Shown piece after piece: positions 44,269 through 55,623 of a DNA stretch of 64,000 nt (positions are counted from its first letter, which is position 1; every line of letters begins with the position of its first letter). The notes beneath the pieces are model-generated. The model was not told the DNA's origin. It did not search any database and saw nothing but the letters and a program-made list of their open reading frames with translations. The position numbers were made by a program, and so were the translations under genes. The DNA is taken from positions 124,001 through 188,000 of the forward strand of contig FMBT01000369.1 in the NCBI GenBank assembly GCA_900095095.1, written 5' to 3'. This stretch comes from Fragilariopsis cylindrus CCMP1102 (Eukaryota > Bacillariophyta > Bacillariophyceae > Bacillariales > Bacillariaceae).

Positions 44269-45552
44269 CTAACCTAATGTAGGATGGATTAGTCCTAAAT
44301 AACTTCCATCACCATTCTCATATATTGATTTACCATCTAATGACATTGCTGGACCATTAAATCCTTCTTCAAATGAACCAATAGATTTAAATTCATTTAC
44401 TAATTCAGCATGATCTGATAGTAATACTGTAATTTTTTGTTTTGATCCATCGTTGTCGTCATTGTCATTATTAGGTAGTTTTATGGCATTTGCTAATGCT
44501 TTCACAAGTGGTAATGCTGCATTTGATGAACCCATCAATGGACCAATAACATATGGTCCACCTATCATTTCACGACGTATAATAGCAGCGCCTATAATTA
44601 CTTTATCTTTATCTTTATTATCATCGCCGTGTTTATTATTATTCGACGCTGATGCTGTTGTAGCAGTAGCAACGATTGTTTTAACACCATTAATATCAGT
44701 TGGATCATTCTTCATCATGAATGATAATCGTTTACTACGATCATATCCTGTTGCTTTGGAGTCCATTTGTATAATTAAATCTTTAATCTTAGAATCAATC
44801 GTCCCACACGACGTTGCTGTATCGTCATCGTCATCATCGACCATCCTCATACTACCAAAGGTCTTGACGTTAATAATACAGTCATTGTTATTCTCATCGT
44901 CTATAAGTAATGGAATATTTCTAGCTGTATTAATGTCTGTACTAAGTATTGTAACTTTTCCAACATTTGAAAAACCAAGTTTACGATATACTGCTTGTCC
45001 TGCAGGTGTACAAACTGGTAATAATTTTCGAATTGGTGTTTTTTTGTCTACTGCTGCTGATGCTGATGCTGATGTAATACCATCATTATCATTCTCATTC
45101 TCATTATCATTATCATTACCATCATCATTAATAGCTTCATTTAATAATAATTTAGCAACACCTTTCCCTCTTGCAGCGGGTGATACTAACATCATACCGA
45201 ATCCAGCAGCAGAAGCGCCAGTAATAATAGTGCCAGAAGTAGAACCGTCCTCATCAGTGGTAGCAGTAGTAGACGAAGGATTCAATTCGACTCTTAATAA
45301 ACTACCGAGCAGTGATACTGAATTCTCATTTTGGTCATCATTACCAATATCATTAGTATCAGACTCAGACTCAGACTCAGATGGAACAACATATGCGTTA
45401 ATATCGCCGCCACCTAATAAAAAGTTCCATTGTTGTGGTCCATAGGATGCCATTTCTGTACCAGCAGATAATTTTGATAGTAATGGTGTTAATGTTGTTG
45501 ATAGGCTGATCATACTTCCTGCTTTTTGTGTATAACTTACTACATTCACCAT
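44269..45552 (-). CDS. GNAT-family N-acetyltransferase
   Basis: A 427-residue frame from ATG at 45552. The acetyl-CoA binding motif A is clear at residues 116-140: GFGMMLVSPAARGKGVAKLL (R..G.G/A pattern), followed by the motif-B-like segment LPVCTPAGQAVYRKLGFSNV at about 175-195. The N-terminal half reads as the first strands of the fold (SLLRVELNP). The C-terminal part (GGPYVIGPLMGSS, ALANAIKLP, ITVLLSDHAELVNEF, SIGSFEEGFNGPAMSLDG) resembles the second domain of YitH-like GNAT proteins (Acetyltransf_18). Asp/Asn-rich loops are inserted between the elements. It should transfer acetyl from acetyl-CoA to an amine; the substrate is unknown. No targeting peptide is evident. Confidence 0.85.
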   Translation of the reverse strand: MVNVVSYTQKAGSMISLSTTLTPLLSKLSAGTEMASYGPQQWNFLLGGGDINAYVVPSESESESDTNDIGNDDQNENSVSLLGSLLRVELNPSSTTATTDEDGSTSGTIITGASAAGFGMMLVSPAARGKGVAKLLLNEAINDDGNDNDNENENDNDGITSASASAAVDKKTPIRKLLPVCTPAGQAVYRKLGFSNVGKVTILSTDINTARNIPLLIDDENNNDCIINVKTFGSMRMVDDDDDDTATSCGTIDSKIKDLIIQMDSKATGYDRSKRLSFMMKNDPTDINGVKTIVATATTASASNNNKHGDDNKDKDKVIIGAAIIRREMIGGPYVIGPLMGSSNAALPLVKALANAIKLPNNDNDDNDGSKQKITVLLSDHAELVNEFKSIGSFEEGFNGPAMSLDGKSIYENGDGSYLGLIHPTLG

Positions 45553-46309
45553 GATTGATTTGATTGATTTGATTGTGATTTTTAGTATTTCTTTTTTATT
45601 CTTTTATTCTTTGATTTTGATTTTTAATTGTGGATCTATTATTTTATGAGTTGTTACTGTACCGTATATTTTTGTGTTCGGGTCGGGAGAAAGATTTTTT
45701 ATGTGTATCGATCGTATCGGCTAATTAACAACTTACCGATAAAATCCTGCCTTGTTTGGCGCTTAGGAAGGATTTGCTTCGTGACTGAATTACTCATCAA
45801 TGTTCCTTTATACGGGACTGGTGGTCACGGATCTACTGTAAAACAATCTTTGATCTAGTCGAGGTAATCAAATTATAAACATAGCTACACAGCTGAATTC
45901 CTACTACTGTATAATTTACGCTCCTTCCGGCGTTCTTCTTTTTGATGGATGCAATTGCAAGTATTTTGTCATGATGTCATGTGCTGCTTGCATTTTGTTG
46001 TTAGTTGTTCTTTCGCTTAAATTCTGCGCGAAAATTTGAATCAAAGCTCCAACGAAAGGCAAACACGAGTACGTTTTTTATTAAATAACTGCCCAAGAAC
46101 AACTGAAACTGAAACTACAAATCAGATCAGATCGGCATTTGACAACGACAAAGACTGTCTCTCGGAACGCTTTACATTTTACATTACAGTAGTCGAACTG
46201 TAGTAGGTTTAACTTTTGAGTCCATAGCACTCACAAAAAAAATTATCTCGGCAAATTTACATTTCGACAAAAATCAAATCAAATCAAATCAAATCAAATC
46301 TTCAGAATC
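45553..46309. promoter_or_regulatory. Divergent promoter region with AATCA-type tracts at both ends
   Basis: The region separates two divergent genes. A TTGAT/TTTGA tract lies immediately upstream of the acetyltransferase ATG (45553-45578), and an AAATC pentamer tract (about 46271-46300) ends 10 bases before the sideroflexin ATG at 46310. Read in the direction of each gene, both are (AATCA)n. No other gene is seen. Confidence 0.4.
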
Positions 46310-48030
46310 ATGTTCGCTCAGAAATTATTATTAACTCCAACAACCACTGTCGTTCGTCGTCGTTTTGTGGCTACTACTAGAGGTCGTAATCGTTTCAAAT
46401 CATCTTCGACAACAACGAAGACAACAAAATCGACGACAGCTACAGCAGCAACAGAAGCAGCTAATAATGAGAGTGTACCAATTGGTGCAAGTTTATTAGC
46501 AGCAATTGCTGGTGTGGGTGTAGTGGCAACATCGGCATATATTGTAGATAAAATGACAGCTGCAACATGTTTACCATTTTCAACCAATGCAAGTGATCAA
46601 AGATTTTCACAAGATACATTCCAAGGACGATTTTCAAGAATGTTATTAGCCTGTGATCCCTATTTACTGATTTATACGGAATCACAAATTCAAAATTCCA
46701 AACAAATTTTATTAGATTATGATGCAGGATTATTAAAATCAAAAGCAAATGCAGAATACTCCAAATTGAACATCACAAAAGAACAAACACATGTATTATG
46801 GGAATCACGTCGTATCGTTGAAAGTGCTATACATCCAGATACAGGTGAAGTCATACCAAGACCATTTCGTATGTCAGGATATGTACCATGTAATGGACCA
46901 ATATGTGTATCAATGGTTGCATCATCATCCACACTACCTATATTATTTTGGTCATGGATTAATCAAACACAAAATGCATTAGTGAATTATTATGTAAGTA
47001 CTATTGTATATTTTATAGTATAACTTTATACTATCATCATTATCATTATAATAAGTAAATTATTGTTCTGAAGAATAGAGTTGGACGACACAAAGCAAGA
47101 GAGTTGAGAGAGAGACTTTTGACGACGGTAGGAGAGCGGAAATCAAAAACAGAACCACTCTGCTCTGCTCTGTCGTCGTGGTCGTTTCCCCGTCCCATTC
47201 CTTTTTCATATGTTCTCTATTTGTTTGTCTGGTGGTGTCGTCATCGTCGTCGTATCCGTCACTTTTTTCACTCGTCGTTTTCCAAGGAAATTCTTCTCCT
47301 CGTCAAAACTTTTTAACTCGTTCACTCAATCACTTTCTTTTTCTTTCTTCCTTTCCAATTGTTTTCCTTTTCTTCGTCATTCGCCAACGCCAATCCCATT
47401 TCGGGTTCTTTTTGTATTGTATTATAGAATCGGAATGCATCATCACCAATGACAAATGAAACATTAATGATAAGTTATACAGCAGCTGTTGGTTCAGCAT
47501 TAATTGTTGCATTAGGTTTATCAACATTAGTCCAGAAAAAATTTCCACCAAAGAAAGCAAAACAAATGATGAAATTTGTTGCATTTCCATCGGCTGTAGT
47601 TGCATCATCCTTAAATTGTTATGTAGTACGATCACCTGAAATTGAGACTGGTATACCGTTAATGGATTGTGATGGTACTATACTATTAAATGAAACAAAT
47701 GAAACATCCTGTATTGCAGCAAAGTGTGGTGTTGAATCAACAACCATATCACGTGCTATATTACAAGCACCTGTATACTTTGTACCATCCATGTTAATGT
47801 CATCATTACCTCCGTTACGTAATTTAATAGAAAAATCACCCAAAACACGTGTACCAATAACAACATTTATGGTATTAACATCATTCGGATTAGGATTACC
47901 TGCAACGGTTGCAATATTTCCACAAATATCATCAATATCCTCCAAGGATGTTGAAACCAAATATCAACATTTAATTAATCCAAAAACTAATAAACCATAT
48001 GATGTATTTTATTATAATAAAGGATTATAA
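46310..48030 (+). CDS. Sideroflexin (mitochondrial serine/tricarboxylate carrier family)
   Basis: Two exons, 46310-46993 and 47428-48030, joined across a 434-base intron (TAT|GTAAGT ... TTATAG|AAT), give 428 residues, longer than the usual ~320 because of the N terminus. A mitochondrial-type leader (VVRRRFVATTRGRNRFKSSS) is followed by a Thr/Ala-rich stretch with a hydrophobic span. Family motifs are FQGRFSRMLLACDP, then the W.SRRIVESAIHPDTGEVI helix (about residue 165-185), MSGYVPCNGPICV, and the diagnostic WINQTQNALVNYY then NRNASS, which spans the exon junction. The second exon gives SYTAAVGSALIVALGLS, FVAFPSAVVASSLNCYVVRS, and the C-terminal helices (VPITTFMVLTSFGLGLP). Sideroflexins carry serine or related metabolites across the inner mitochondrial membrane for one-carbon metabolism. 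The junction is well supported because the motif is restored in frame. Confidence 0.92.
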
Positions 48031-48759
48031 AATAAATAAAAGAAGAGAATAATGAGAGAATAAAAATAACGGATATGGACACATACATGGACACACGACA
48101 CGTGAACGAACACGTGGAATAAATTAGGATTCACACACACACATACACACACAATAACGTTAGTGAGTGAATAAAGTCGAAAGATACAAAGAGAAAGAGA
48201 AAAAGGAGGAATTATACATGACGAAATAAAAAAGACACACGCTAAATAACGAGAGAGAAACAGAACAGAACAAATTTTTGGATATTCACAAATGCATTAA
48301 CAACAAACTTAACTATTATTGATAATTATACATTCTTTATTTTGAAGAAATTCCTCACTGTTTAGCTAGCTAGCTAGCTAGCTAGTAGTAGTAGCAAGTA
48401 GAAATGCCAGGTAGTAAATTGTAGGTAGGTAGGTAGGCCGACTTTTTTCTCTTTCGTAGCGTAGCGTAGCTGCTGTTGCTGGTCCTGCTCTGCTAGAATT
48501 GTATTTCGGACGACCAAACAGAATATGTGTACGCACAGCAATGCATAGGCATTTTTTAAATCCAAAAAGTGTAACTGGTTATAATTATTAATAATCCCCC
48601 AAAATTATCATAGAGAGGCCCCTGAAAATAAAATATATTTTTGGACCCAAAAATGTATTTGGGACAAAATAGCCCCAAATGAATTCTCAATATAAAAACT
48701 AAATCATGCCCAATATTTTACTAGTATTTGTTACTGTAGTATATAATAACAACTTTAGC
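48031..48759. other. 3' flank with simple repeats
   Basis: No gene seen. It holds CACACA runs (48130-48155), a GCTA tract (48362-48384) and GTAG runs (48420-48437). Confidence 0.5.
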
Positions 48760-49440
48760 ATCAAGTATATACACCTAAAAAGTCATTTTTTTGGAACATT
48801 AAACTATGAAGTTTACAATTGACCTATTTGATGGAGAACTATTATATTCCTTTGTCTTGTAAGTCTACTGGTATCTCACAATGTAGGCTCACACACATCC
48901 CACATCTTAGGGATTTAAAATGTATGTGTACACACAACAAAACACCTCATTTGAAAGTGTTGCAAACAAACGACAACATTGGAGGGGTTGGGTGTACTAG
49001 CGTCCGTATAGTGTATTAGAACATTGTGTCTGCCTCTTACAACTTTTTTGTTCCTGAGGTTGAGGAGTAAAATTCATTTCCCTAATATGGTAGGCACACA
49101 AAAATAACAAGATTTTGGACCAAAATGAACCACAAAATATCTTATATAAAAGGGTTGCAGAGGACAACACCAGATGGGTTAGGTGTATAAATCTCCATAT
49201 GGTGTAGTAGAACATTTTGTTTGTCTCCTACAACTTTTCTATTCCTGTGGTTGAGGAATAAAATTTGATCCACTGTTATGGCAGGCACACAAACAACATG
49301 ATTTTGGATCAGAAATATTGAATAACAAAATATCTCATTTGAAAGTGTTGCAACAGACAACACTAGATGGGTGGGTGCACAAACATCCACCTATTATACT
49401 AGAACATTGTGTTTCCTTCCTACAATTCCTGGTGGTTCAT
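48760..49440. repeat. Tandem repeat array, unit about 194 bp
   Basis: Anchor words recur at steady spacing. TTGCA...GACAAC begins near 48960, 49155 and 49348 (steps of 195 and 193). Each is followed by GGGT..GTG.A, a CATA/CTAT stretch, AGAACATT.TG, CTACAACTTTT, TTCCTG.GGTTGAGGA.TAAAA, GGCACACAAA and GATTTTGGA. Three recognisable units plus partial ends are present, diverged by perhaps 15-25 %. No coding frame persists through the units. Confidence 0.8.
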
Positions 49441-49528
49441 CATCACTTGACTAAAGTAATTCTGATTGGTATCATTTTAATCTCATAAATTCTTCTGTGG
49501 AGTTTGGTTATTGGAATATTGAACAACT

Positions 49529-49942
49529 TTGAATGATAAGATGAATAACTTCTCCTTAGGTTCTAGAACCAACATGGTGCACCAAAATACCACCCTGTCA
49601 TCCATCTCATACCCAAGGGTCATGATCCCTCATACTTACCTTATTCTTCTTGCCTCCAGAACACAAACATTGCATTTTAGCCAACATGTCATATTTCCAT
49701 GCCCAAAAGTACCATTCAGAAATAGGCTGCCACAAAATCAAAGAAAGGAATTTGACCATGATTTCAACGTCCAGATACCTTACATATATGCATATGGTCA
49801 AAATACACCAACAATGCTTGGAACATTTGCCAGATTGATTGTGTGGTGGGGCAGGGAACAATGGAATAGACATAAAATAGCCCGAAATGCACATGTTGCA
49901 AAAATATTTGAGATGCTACAGCGCCCGTCCCAAGTAAAATAG
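49529..49942 (+). CDS. Orphan ORF or decayed gene fragment
   Basis: A 137-codon frame with unbiased composition, ending IVWWGREQWNRHKIARNAHV AKIFEML, which reads protein-like. The N-terminal half does not. It follows directly on the tandem array. I recognise no family. It may be a fragment of a mobile element or chance. Confidence 0.25.
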   Translation: MNDKMNNFSLGSRTNMVHQNTTLSSISYPRVMIPHTYLILLASRTQTLHFSQHVIFPCPKVPFRNRLPQNQRKEFDHDFNVQIPYIYAYGQNTPTMLGTFARLIVWWGREQWNRHKIARNAHVAKIFEMLQRPSQVK

Positions 49943-51430
49943 CTAGGCATCAACCTAATCATAATAAAGGTTTGGGATTATATTATTGTTTTAGGTAACT
50001 ATACATATATTATCTGGGGTGTCACTGTTAGATAATATTAGCGCGTTAGTCGGCTACTTCGACTAGACACTCCAGCTGTGACTCATATGAGGTGCGCGAG
50101 AGGTGTGGTTAAACTACTGTTAAAGGATTGAATCAACTGATTCAACTGCCACACCATGGATCGCTCATTACAGATGGAAAATATGAAGATAGCCTTGTAC
50201 AGAAGAAACACAACACATGAACTGGATGTAAACAACATATTGTTCTCACTTTAGTCTAGAACATCATTGTAGCTCTAATATAACATTAACATTCACTATA
50301 TGTCTTAGTATTTACTTCTAATAGTCATGGGTCAAAATCCACCGCTATCAAAATACACAATTTCTCTAAGTGCGAAGTGCGCGTGTAATCAAGGCCGTGA
50401 TGCACCATCAATACAGACCAAATAATCTTGAAAGATTATATGGAGCTCAGCATGATATCTATAGGTACAAGGTACAACTATTGCTTAGGGCTCTAGGGAG
50501 GGTAGGAAGGTGTCAGGGTGTGCTAAGCCCCCAAAAGGGTCATTTATACCCCAAAGCAGGTTTTCCCCCTTTAGCGCCCACATCAGCATGGTCCTGCCCA
50601 TAGCTTGCCAAGTTTATATTCTCTTTGGTGCATATGGTCCACCCCATGTGCTTACTTTGGGACAATTCATCTTTTGAGTGTGTATTAGGTCACATACCCC
50701 CCCCAAATGGGCCATTATCCCATGTCCTAGGCTGCATCACACCATTTACCACCTTCCAGTGTGAAGACCACATACCTAGCGCCCCAAAGTCCTGTCCAGG
50801 TATCCACCCTATGCATATTAAGCTCAGATTGGGACTTTATACATGCTAGGATGGGTTAGAATGCCAGAAAGTGGAGTGGTACAGGACTTACCACAGGACA
50901 TGATTTAGTTTAAAACTAAATAAGTACAAGTCTGTCCTTTGATGAGAAGTTTAAGTGTTAATAAATAGGTAGTACTAGTACTTTTTTTTGCACAACAGTC
51001 TTCGTGTTTTTAATGAATTAAAAAGCCTGAAAAAGTTAAAGTGTGTTCAAAAACGCGTTCTTAAGATGAAGTGTTTTGCCTGTATTCAAAGAAAAGTTTA
51101 TTCAAAGTATGATTCGTCACTGCAACACGTAGACGTCGTTCCTACTACCGTATACGGATCATTTTTTCAATTTGTATATAAGTGAGTTAGCTGATGAACA
51201 ATGATGGGAGGAATGAATGAATGAATGAATGGCATACAGATTAGATAAATTTGTAAATAGCTTTTTTAGTCAGTAACAAAGTAAAAAATCTAGGTGGGTA
51301 TAATTTTATACCTTGATTTTTGATTAATAATTAGTAACTAAATTAAAAAACTAAACTAAACTAAACGCATGCATGCATGCATGCATACCGTACATATATA
51401 AAAAATTAAATCATCTTAATTTTATTTTGT
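49943..51430. other. Intergenic region, includes a C-rich segment
   Basis: No convincing gene. From about 50490 to 50880 the sequence is richer in G and C, with several CCCCAAA-type words (CCCCCAAAAGGG, ACCCCCCCCAAATGGG, GCGCCCCAAAG), unlike its surroundings; this may be an old insertion. GCAT repeats lie at about 51365-51386 and GAAT repeats at 51211-51230. Confidence 0.4.
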
Positions 51431-53407
51431 TTAAACGTATGGTTGACGACCATGTGAATTGTTGTTGTTGTTGTTGACTTGAACAGGAACACGAATTTTT
51501 CGTCCCGGACCTGCATTCTGTGGGCATGTCACTAAAAATTCTTGTCCTTGCGCTTTAATTTTAAATTGTTGACCAGGTCGTACTCCAGCAGGAACTGTTA
51601 CATCAAATAATTGTGTTGTTCCTCCTGATGATGATGATGGTGGATCTGATCGTTTTGGTGATCGGGACTTCTGTCGTCTACTATTCGTGCTGCTAGTGTG
51701 ACTACTTGTGTGACTACTGCTGTTGGTTTGACTACTACTTGTTGAAGTAGGATTTGTTGATGGTAATGCAATTTGAATTTTTTGACCAGGTGCAGCATTT
51801 TGTGGACATGTTACTCTCATAACTTGTCCATTAACTTTCACTTGAAATGGCTGACCGGCATATACACCTTGTGGTACAGTCACGTAAAACATACTATTAG
51901 TATTATTGCCTGTAGCAGGAGCAGTATCAATATTTGGTTTGGATGTTGATAAACTTGCTGCTGTTCGGTTCAATGTTGGTACACCAGTTGGTAATTCAAT
52001 TTTAATTTTTTGTCCAGGACTTGCATTTTGTGGACATGTAACAGTATATTGTTTACCATTTACATCAACTTTAAATTGCATACCGGTAAAAACGCCTTGT
52101 GGTACGGTGACATAGTATGCGGCAGTAGTACTACTAGAACTTCCTGCTGCTGTAACTGCAGCTGCATCCTTCTTTGCTTGTTCTTGTTGAGCAACTTCAT
52201 CGCGTTCTTTTGCTAGCTGTTCTGCCATATCATGATCCTTTTGTTCTTGTTTTTCTTTCCGTCGAATTTCTTTAATTCGTGCCTTTTCACCTGCATACGC
52301 ATCCTGTTTCTTTTCTTCTTCTTTTCTCTTTTGAGCTTCTAATACCGCTACTGTTGCACCAGCACCAACAACTACTGTTGTAGCTGCAGCAGCTGCAGCA
52401 ATAGCAGCTGTTTTCTTTGAATTATCTTTTTCTTCTTCACGTTCTAATGCTAATGCTTGTAACTGCATTTCTACTCCTTCTTCTGCTTGCAATTCGGCTT
52501 GCAATTTTGTTTTTAAATCTGCTTTTTCTTTTGCTCTTTCTTTTAATATACGAATTTCTTCTTCTTCTGCATCTAACATTGCTTGCATATCAGCTTTTCG
52601 TTTTGCAATACCTTCACGACGACGTCGTTCTTCTGCTTCCTTTTCCAGACGTTCTTTTAATTCGTGTTTTTCCTTTATCTTCGCTTCTAAAATACGCATT
52701 TCTTCTTCTTCTGCATCATATTTACTGTTATTAGTATCAGAAGAGGCAGAGGTAGGAGCAGAAGCAACTCCTACTCCTGCTGCTGCACCTACTGCACCTG
52801 CAGCTATTACTGCTGGTTTTACTTTTGATTCACTTTCTTGCTTTGGTGCTGCTGATGATTTAAATTTAGTTGGTCGCGGTGGTCCTTCGTCATCGCTGTC
52901 ATCATCGTTATCGTCGTCATCATTTTCATTTTCTTCATCACAATCCACTGGTGGTTTTGGTTTAGCAACTAAATAGGATGGTTTACCAGAAGGAGGTTTC
53001 TTCTTATTGGACGATGAGGACGACGCCGTTTGAGCAGATGAAGATGCATTAAACTTAGTTGGTCGTGGTGGTCCTTCATCATCACTACTTTCTTCATCTT
53101 CGTCATCATCTACTACGTCATCATATTCTTCGTCAGGATCCACACCATACACTTGACCAGCCACAGATTCTGCTTGTTTTAACATTTGTTTTCGTTGTTC
53201 TTTTTTATTTTCATCACCTTCAAAATCATCAGTAAATTCTTCTGCTAATTTCATTGCTTTTTTAATCCATTTACCACGACTATCTTTATCTTTCATATCT
53301 CCATCTGCTTGCCATTCGGAGGCAACCTCTTGTAATTTAGATGCCCATTTGGATTGTGGATCATCACCACCACCGCCACCACCACCACCACCGAAGAATG
53401 CTGCCAT
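51431..53407 (-). CDS. Coiled-coil protein with three VTVP...VTCP modules
   Basis: A 658-residue frame starts MAAFF followed by a Gly run. Residues 15-110 are helical and charged (WASKLQEVASEWQADGDMKD). Two copies of a Glu/Asp-rich DDEGPPRPTKF motif follow. An Ala/Gly hydrophobic stretch (AVIAAGAVGAAAGVGVA) precedes a long Glu/Lys/Arg coiled coil (about 225-420), itself split by a second Ala-rich hydrophobic stretch (AAIAAAAAATTVVVGAGATV). Three similar modules close the protein at about 431-478, 506-550 and 601-645. Each reads VTVPQGV..G..F.V, then an NG..Y.VTCPQNA.PGQKI pattern. This module (V.VP.GV.PG..F.V...G....V.CP..A.PG..I.V..P) is frequent in stramenopile proteins and probably forms a small beta domain. 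Function unknown; the coiled coil suggests a structural or scaffold role. Confidence 0.8.
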   Translation of the reverse strand: MAAFFGGGGGGGGGDDPQSKWASKLQEVASEWQADGDMKDKDSRGKWIKKAMKLAEEFTDDFEGDENKKEQRKQMLKQAESVAGQVYGVDPDEEYDDVVDDDEDEESSDDEGPPRPTKFNASSSAQTASSSSSNKKKPPSGKPSYLVAKPKPPVDCDEENENDDDDNDDDSDDEGPPRPTKFKSSAAPKQESESKVKPAVIAAGAVGAAAGVGVASAPTSASSDTNNSKYDAEEEEMRILEAKIKEKHELKERLEKEAEERRRREGIAKRKADMQAMLDAEEEEIRILKERAKEKADLKTKLQAELQAEEGVEMQLQALALEREEEKDNSKKTAAIAAAAAATTVVVGAGATVAVLEAQKRKEEEKKQDAYAGEKARIKEIRRKEKQEQKDHDMAEQLAKERDEVAQQEQAKKDAAAVTAAGSSSSTTAAYYVTVPQGVFTGMQFKVDVNGKQYTVTCPQNASPGQKIKIELPTGVPTLNRTAASLSTSKPNIDTAPATGNNTNSMFYVTVPQGVYAGQPFQVKVNGQVMRVTCPQNAAPGQKIQIALPSTNPTSTSSSQTNSSSHTSSHTSSTNSRRQKSRSPKRSDPPSSSSGGTTQLFDVTVPAGVRPGQQFKIKAQGQEFLVTCPQNAGPGRKIRVPVQVNNNNNNSHGRQPYV

Positions 53408-54484
53408 TTTTCTTTAATTTACTGTTGTTGCTGTTGTTGTTGTTGTTTTTAATTCCTTCCTGTGTGTTGTGCGTTATTTCTTCTCTGTCTTCTGCTTTGT
53501 CGTACGTGTTGTTGAATGCTCTTTCTTTGTTAGTTATATCTTTGACTTGGGCCTCTTTTTATGTCGTTGATTGTCGTTCTTTATTTTATTTTTTATAAGA
53601 ATGTCGGTGATGCCACCACGCGATATGCCTTTACTTTCATTCCTCTCACAAGAACGCTCCAAGTCGTGTCTACTACCGATAGTGAAAAAAGTAAAATTCG
53701 ACACCCTCGACTGACTATGCAATTTTCCCTCTTGCACTCACGACTAACAAGACTGAAAAATCATCGCGCCATGAAGGGTTCTTTCAATTATTTGATGGGA
53801 TTGATTCATTCATTCGTGCACAGCTTATGCATTTTCTAAATTTTAGGATTTCCGACACGTACTGGTCCAACAATGCTGTTAAAAAGAGCATACCGGTAAG
53901 CCCGATCACCAAGGCAAGCATTCAACAGTAGATCAATGTACATGAGAGCAAGGCATGTAATGTGTGAACCAACCCTGACCAACCTACCAATATTTCCTCT
54001 ACTTCCTGTGTGCATTTACTTCAGTATAGATTGAAATGTTAACACTTGATAATATATTCTGTCTGACATGCCTAAAATACTTCTAATAATAGTGGAGACT
54101 ATGTGTGTGTGTAATATAGAGTAAGATAGATAGATATGACTTGACATTAGGTTGGACTTGGTATTGTATCATTGCAATAGAATGTAAAATTGTGAGCTAT
54201 TAGTAGTATTGTTTTGCTACTCATACTTTTTACTTGTGACTAGATAGCAAAGCAGTCCATGTGCAACATTCGGTATGTGCGTCATGTACCATGCATTCTT
54301 TAAAACTAACCTCCCAATTTTATGTCTGATGTGCGTCGATTTATGTCGTTGCTTCAGTTTGGATGTATGTGTCTACTTGATAGTATTACACTTTACTGAT
54401 TCCAACAACACAAATTGAATATACACAAACAACTTTGCATATCCCTCATTACCACTTCTGATATGGATACTCTGATAATAATGT
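53408..54484. other. Intergenic DNA, no gene seen
   Basis: GTTGTT runs lie immediately upstream of the coiled-coil gene's ATG (53420-53450). The rest is AT-rich without a persuasive frame. Confidence 0.5.
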
Positions 54485-54610
54485 GTGTCTTTGTTTCAGT
54501 CAGTATGGTTTCTTTACACGGAAAAGGTGATCAGCAGAGCATGAAGCGTGTCTTTGTTTCAGTCAGTATGGTTTCTTTACAGGGAAAAGGTGATCAGCAG
54601 AGCATGAAGC
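54485..54610. repeat. 63-bp tandem duplication
   Basis: Copies at 54485-54547 and 54548-54610 both read GTGTCTTTGTTTCAGTCAGT ... GATCAGCAGAGCATGAAGC. They differ at a single base (CACGG versus CAGGG), so the duplication is recent. It preserves a reading frame, but no gene is evident around it. Confidence 0.9.
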
Positions 54611-54919
54611 AACAGATATAAGGGTGGTAAATGAACACACACACACATACACACTTGGCCACTTGCAAGCCTACTGTAGTTCTAAAATTGATGTCAAAAA
54701 AATGTTAAAAATGTTTGTCAAAAAAATGTAAAAGGACACATACTTCTAATAATAGATACAATAATAATGGTAATAATAGTATAAATTTCTAATTTAGATC
54801 CTTCCAAATATCTAATTTAAATCGAAAATGTTCAGCAAGTGGCTCTAGTACTGTCTCATGAAGGCACAGCACTGCCGAAACAGCTGTACCACAATTCTAT
54901 AAGGTAATAAATGACAGAA

Positions 54920-55600
54920 AACCCACAATTGATTTCTGTCTTCTATTGGTTTGTTTGCGTTGTTGCTCCTTCTTTCGCCCATCAGTTTCAAGTATGTCTT
55001 TCTGTTGCTGTGCATTCATCCTCTCTATCACTCCATTCTCGGGACCATTGAACTACCGAAGTCGCTCCTGCCTGAGAGGCTACTTTTTATTTCTTCACTC
55101 TGTTTGCAATAGCTCTCTTGTGGCTGCTGATGAATGTTGTACTCGTTGTGCAGTAGATTTGCCGATAAATTCTTTGAGGTCATTGTGGAACAGGCCCATA
55201 TCCAATGGTATTGCTTTGTCTCCTTCCAGTGCGTTCACTTTCCTTGCATCTGCGCTGAGTTTAGTTTTTCTTGTTGTTCTACTGGCTTACCATGTACTTC
55301 CTCATTCCTTTTCTCCCATAATTTGATGAAGTATGTTAGTGTTGTTTCGGCAACTGATGCACCCCACACATAACAGTCTCTCTTCTTGTAGCCATTCCTG
55401 GGATATTTTTCCAGCAAGGAAATGTCTCCATCCAATTCTTTTGATATGATAGCATTAGCGAATCTTATTGGAAGGTTACTTATGCCGACATCTCCATTCT
55501 CTAACCATTCTGCAATATTATTAACTTGTTATTTAAAAGCTGCAGCTTTGTCCCTTAACTTCTTAGAAAGAAGAGGAGTCGACAATCTACCCGCCTATTA
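54920..55600 (-). mobile_element. Fossil retroelement fragment
   Basis: Minus-strand frames carry NNIAEWLENGDVGISNLPIR, YVWGASVAETTLTYFIKLWE and KRNEEVHGKPVEQQ, the W..RN...HG look typical of the region after RNase H in retroelement ORFs. It is broken in several places and is distinct in sequence from the adjacent frame at 55.6 kb. It is probably an old, related element. Confidence 0.5.
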
Positions 55601-55623
55601 TTCTATATTATTTGTTTATTTGT

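Noticed and set aside
44453-45445. 330-codon plus-strand ORF opposite the acetyltransferase
   Set aside because: The minus strand has clear GNAT motifs. The plus-strand frame is a Ser/Leu/Val-rich shadow of it.
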